Positions 5,214 to 6,428 of a DNA stretch of 6,428 bases are shown here, piece after piece; within the stretch, counting starts at the first letter, position 1, and every line of letters begins with the position of its first letter. Under the pieces are notes generated by a model. It made no database searches, had not been told where the DNA came from, and worked only from the letters and a program-made list of their open reading frames with translations. The stretch covers positions 1 through 6,428 of the forward strand of contig JAIELM010000189.1 of NCBI GenBank assembly GCA_019752975.1. Direction: 5' to 3'. Origin of the DNA: Undibacterium sp. Lineage in GTDB: Bacteria; Pseudomonadota; Gammaproteobacteria; Burkholderiales; Burkholderiaceae_D. A program made the translations under genes and the position numbers.

Positions 5214-6251
5214 TTAGGAACGTGGCGCGGCGATTTGATCGATCAAGTTGGCTAAGATTGTGTCGCTACTTAGTCCATCTAATTCACTCTCTGGCGATAA
5301 TGCCACCCTATGTCGTAATACCGGTAGGGCAGCAGTTTTAATGTCGTCAGGAGTGACAAAATCTCTTTGATTAAGTAAGGCAAAAGCACGGGCGATTCGG
5401 ATCAAGGCGATCGAACCACGTGGCCCAGCACCGACCGCAATACCGGTGGCATCGCGGGTACTCCTGACGATGCGTATGGCATAATCGGCGACTGCATCGT
5501 CTACGCTAATTTGTGCCACTAATTGTTGTAATGCGATGATAGTCTCGGGTTTGATGACGGTATTTACCTGCTTTACTTCCAGCCCATCTCCAACCCGTTT
5601 ATGGGTCACCATCGCTAGCATGGCTGCTTCTTCTTGTAAGCTAGGATATTCCATACAGCACTTAATTAAGAAGCGATCTAGTTGCGCTTCTGGGAGTGGA
5701 TAAGTACCTTCGTTTTCTAGCGGATTTTGAGTTGCTAAGACCATGAAGGGGGCTTCTAGAACATGCGATTCGTTTTCTATCGTGACCTGTCTTTCCTGCA
5801 TGACTTCTAATAAAGCCGACTGGGTTTTTGCCGGGGCGCGATTGATTTCATCGGCTAACAAAAGGTGGGTAAATACCGGTCCTTTACGCACACTAAAACT
5901 CTGATTCTTAATATCGTAAATGGCGTGACCCATGACGTCAGCAGGCATGAGATCGGGCGTGAATTGGATTCTTGCAGAAGTGCCTGAAAAAGTTTTGGCT
6001 AAGGCCTTCACAAGCAGCGTTTTACCTAGACCCGGCACACCTTCTAATAGGATATGACCAGCGGCCAAACAGCAAGCCAATACTTGATCGACTACCTCAT
6101 GCTGCCCTACGATGGCACGGCGAATTTCTTCACGTAGGCGATTGACGATACTCGCTGCTTGCTGCAGTCGTTCGGGCGTGATCCCTGAGCTGTTGGTGGC
6201 TGTAGCGGATTCATTTTCTTGCTTATTTTGTGTGCTGACGTTGCTGCTCAT
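5214..6251 (-). CDS. MoxR-family AAA+ ATPase
   Basis: This 345-residue cytosolic ATPase has all the AAA+ landmarks. Walker A is GVPGLGKT (71-78) and Walker B is LLLADE (130-135). The MoxR-type INRAPAKTQSALLEVMQE stretch occupies 136-153. Sensor 1 is ATQN (173-176), with NPLENEGTYPLPEAQLDRF following it. R193 (in LDRF) is a candidate arginine finger, and GPRGS (276-280) is the sensor 2 region. Residues 1-24 are a low-complexity, polar N-terminus. MoxR proteins act as chaperone-like ATPases that, with DUF58 or vWA partners, help fold or activate client complexes. The start ATG at 6251 has a strong GAGGA site (6258-6262) at 6-nt spacing. It overlaps the upstream gene by 29 bp, so translation is probably coupled. 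All catalytic residues are intact, and length is normal for the family. Confidence 0.96.
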   Translation of the reverse strand: MSSNVSTQNKQENESATATNSSGITPERLQQAASIVNRLREEIRRAIVGQHEVVDQVLACCLAAGHILLEGVPGLGKTLLVKALAKTFSGTSARIQFTPDLMPADVMGHAIYDIKNQSFSVRKGPVFTHLLLADEINRAPAKTQSALLEVMQERQVTIENESHVLEAPFMVLATQNPLENEGTYPLPEAQLDRFLIKCCMEYPSLQEEAAMLAMVTHKRVGDGLEVKQVNTVIKPETIIALQQLVAQISVDDAVADYAIRIVRSTRDATGIAVGAGPRGSIALIRIARAFALLNQRDFVTPDDIKTAALPVLRHRVALSPESELDGLSSDTILANLIDQIAAPRS

Positions 6252-6428
6252 AATGCTTCCTCAATTGTTGAAGTAGTTGAATTTGTCGAGTAAAACCAAG
6301 CGGCGTGCTGGCGGGAGCATCCAGCCAAGCGTGTGCCAGTTCGGTGCTATTGACACCTAATTCGGCGGCGAGGCGAGTCACTTGATCTTCATTGGATAAA
6401 CGGAGTAATTCGGGAGCGCGTTTTTTGA
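6223..6428 (-). CDS. C-terminal fragment of a probable DUF4350 protein
   Basis: One minus-strand frame is open from the window edge to a TAA at 6225-6223; the other two close quickly. The visible 67 residues run RAPELLRLSNEDQVTRLAAE, then GVNSTELAHAWLDAP, then GFTRQIQLLQQLRKHYEQQ. This matches the helical tail I recall for DUF4350 proteins, a membrane family regularly found just upstream of MoxR and DUF58 in Betaproteobacteria. The stop lies 29 bp inside the MoxR gene, indicating a tight operon. The N-terminal part is outside the window, so membrane topology and the family call cannot be confirmed. Coding status is well supported by the overlap and continued reading frame. Confidence 0.65.
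   Translation of the reverse strand, partial: KKRAPELLRLSNEDQVTRLAAELGVNSTELAHAWLDAPASTPLGFTRQIQLLQQLRKHYEQQRQHTK
6258..6262 (-). promoter_or_regulatory. Strong Shine-Dalgarno site for the MoxR gene inside the upstream coding region
   Basis: Read on the minus strand, GAGGA lies 6 nt before the ATG at 6251 and is embedded in the last codons of the upstream gene. It fixes the MoxR start and points to coupled translation. Confidence 0.7.

Overview
The window looks like a chromosomal segment of a betaproteobacterium of moderate GC content. Burkholderiales is likely, and an Oxalobacteraceae member such as Undibacterium is my best guess. That guess rests on the style of the proteins and on the 101-bp repeat at 480-580. 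It is inference from memory, not the result of a search.

Left part (1-2314, minus strand). The window opens with the first 51 codons of a protein resembling the N-terminal segment of c-di-GMP-linked PilZ/HD-GYP-type proteins. Upstream of it are a candidate promoter, a 17-bp palindrome and an intergenic region. That region holds a perfect 16-bp hairpin with a T-tract on the plus strand and a MITE-like element flanked by TA. Next comes a large secreted protein of about 572 aa. It has a signal peptide, an N-terminal domain with a zincin-like HEYSE motif that recalls plant EXORDIUM/phosphate-induced-1 proteins, and two tandem PPC domains that are 63% identical to each other.

Middle (2315-3040). 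This is a gene-free stretch of about 700 bp. Its first half (about 2328-2690) is strikingly AT-rich. Its second half carries several short inverted and direct repeats and ends in a candidate operator and promoter for the plus-strand genes. Two plus-strand genes follow: a 103-aa cupin-like protein without metal ligands and a 161-aa conserved-looking hypothetical protein.

Right part (3852-6428, minus strand). A three-gene operon is transcribed toward the hypothetical pair. It consists of the C-terminal end of a probable DUF4350 protein, a MoxR-family AAA+ ATPase whose start overlaps the upstream gene by 29 bp, and a two-TM DUF58 protein with a degenerate vWA domain. MoxR plus DUF58 is a known partnership: a cytosolic AAA+ chaperone-like ATPase acting with a membrane-anchored vWA-like protein, probably in folding, assembly or activation of envelope or secreted factors. 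The operon ends 2 nt from the convergent hypothetical gene.

I did not find a clearly new multi-gene system. The most interesting items are the EXORDIUM-like secreted protein, the orphan plus-strand terminator hairpin, the MITE-like repeat and the repeat-rich intergenic region with a candidate operator.
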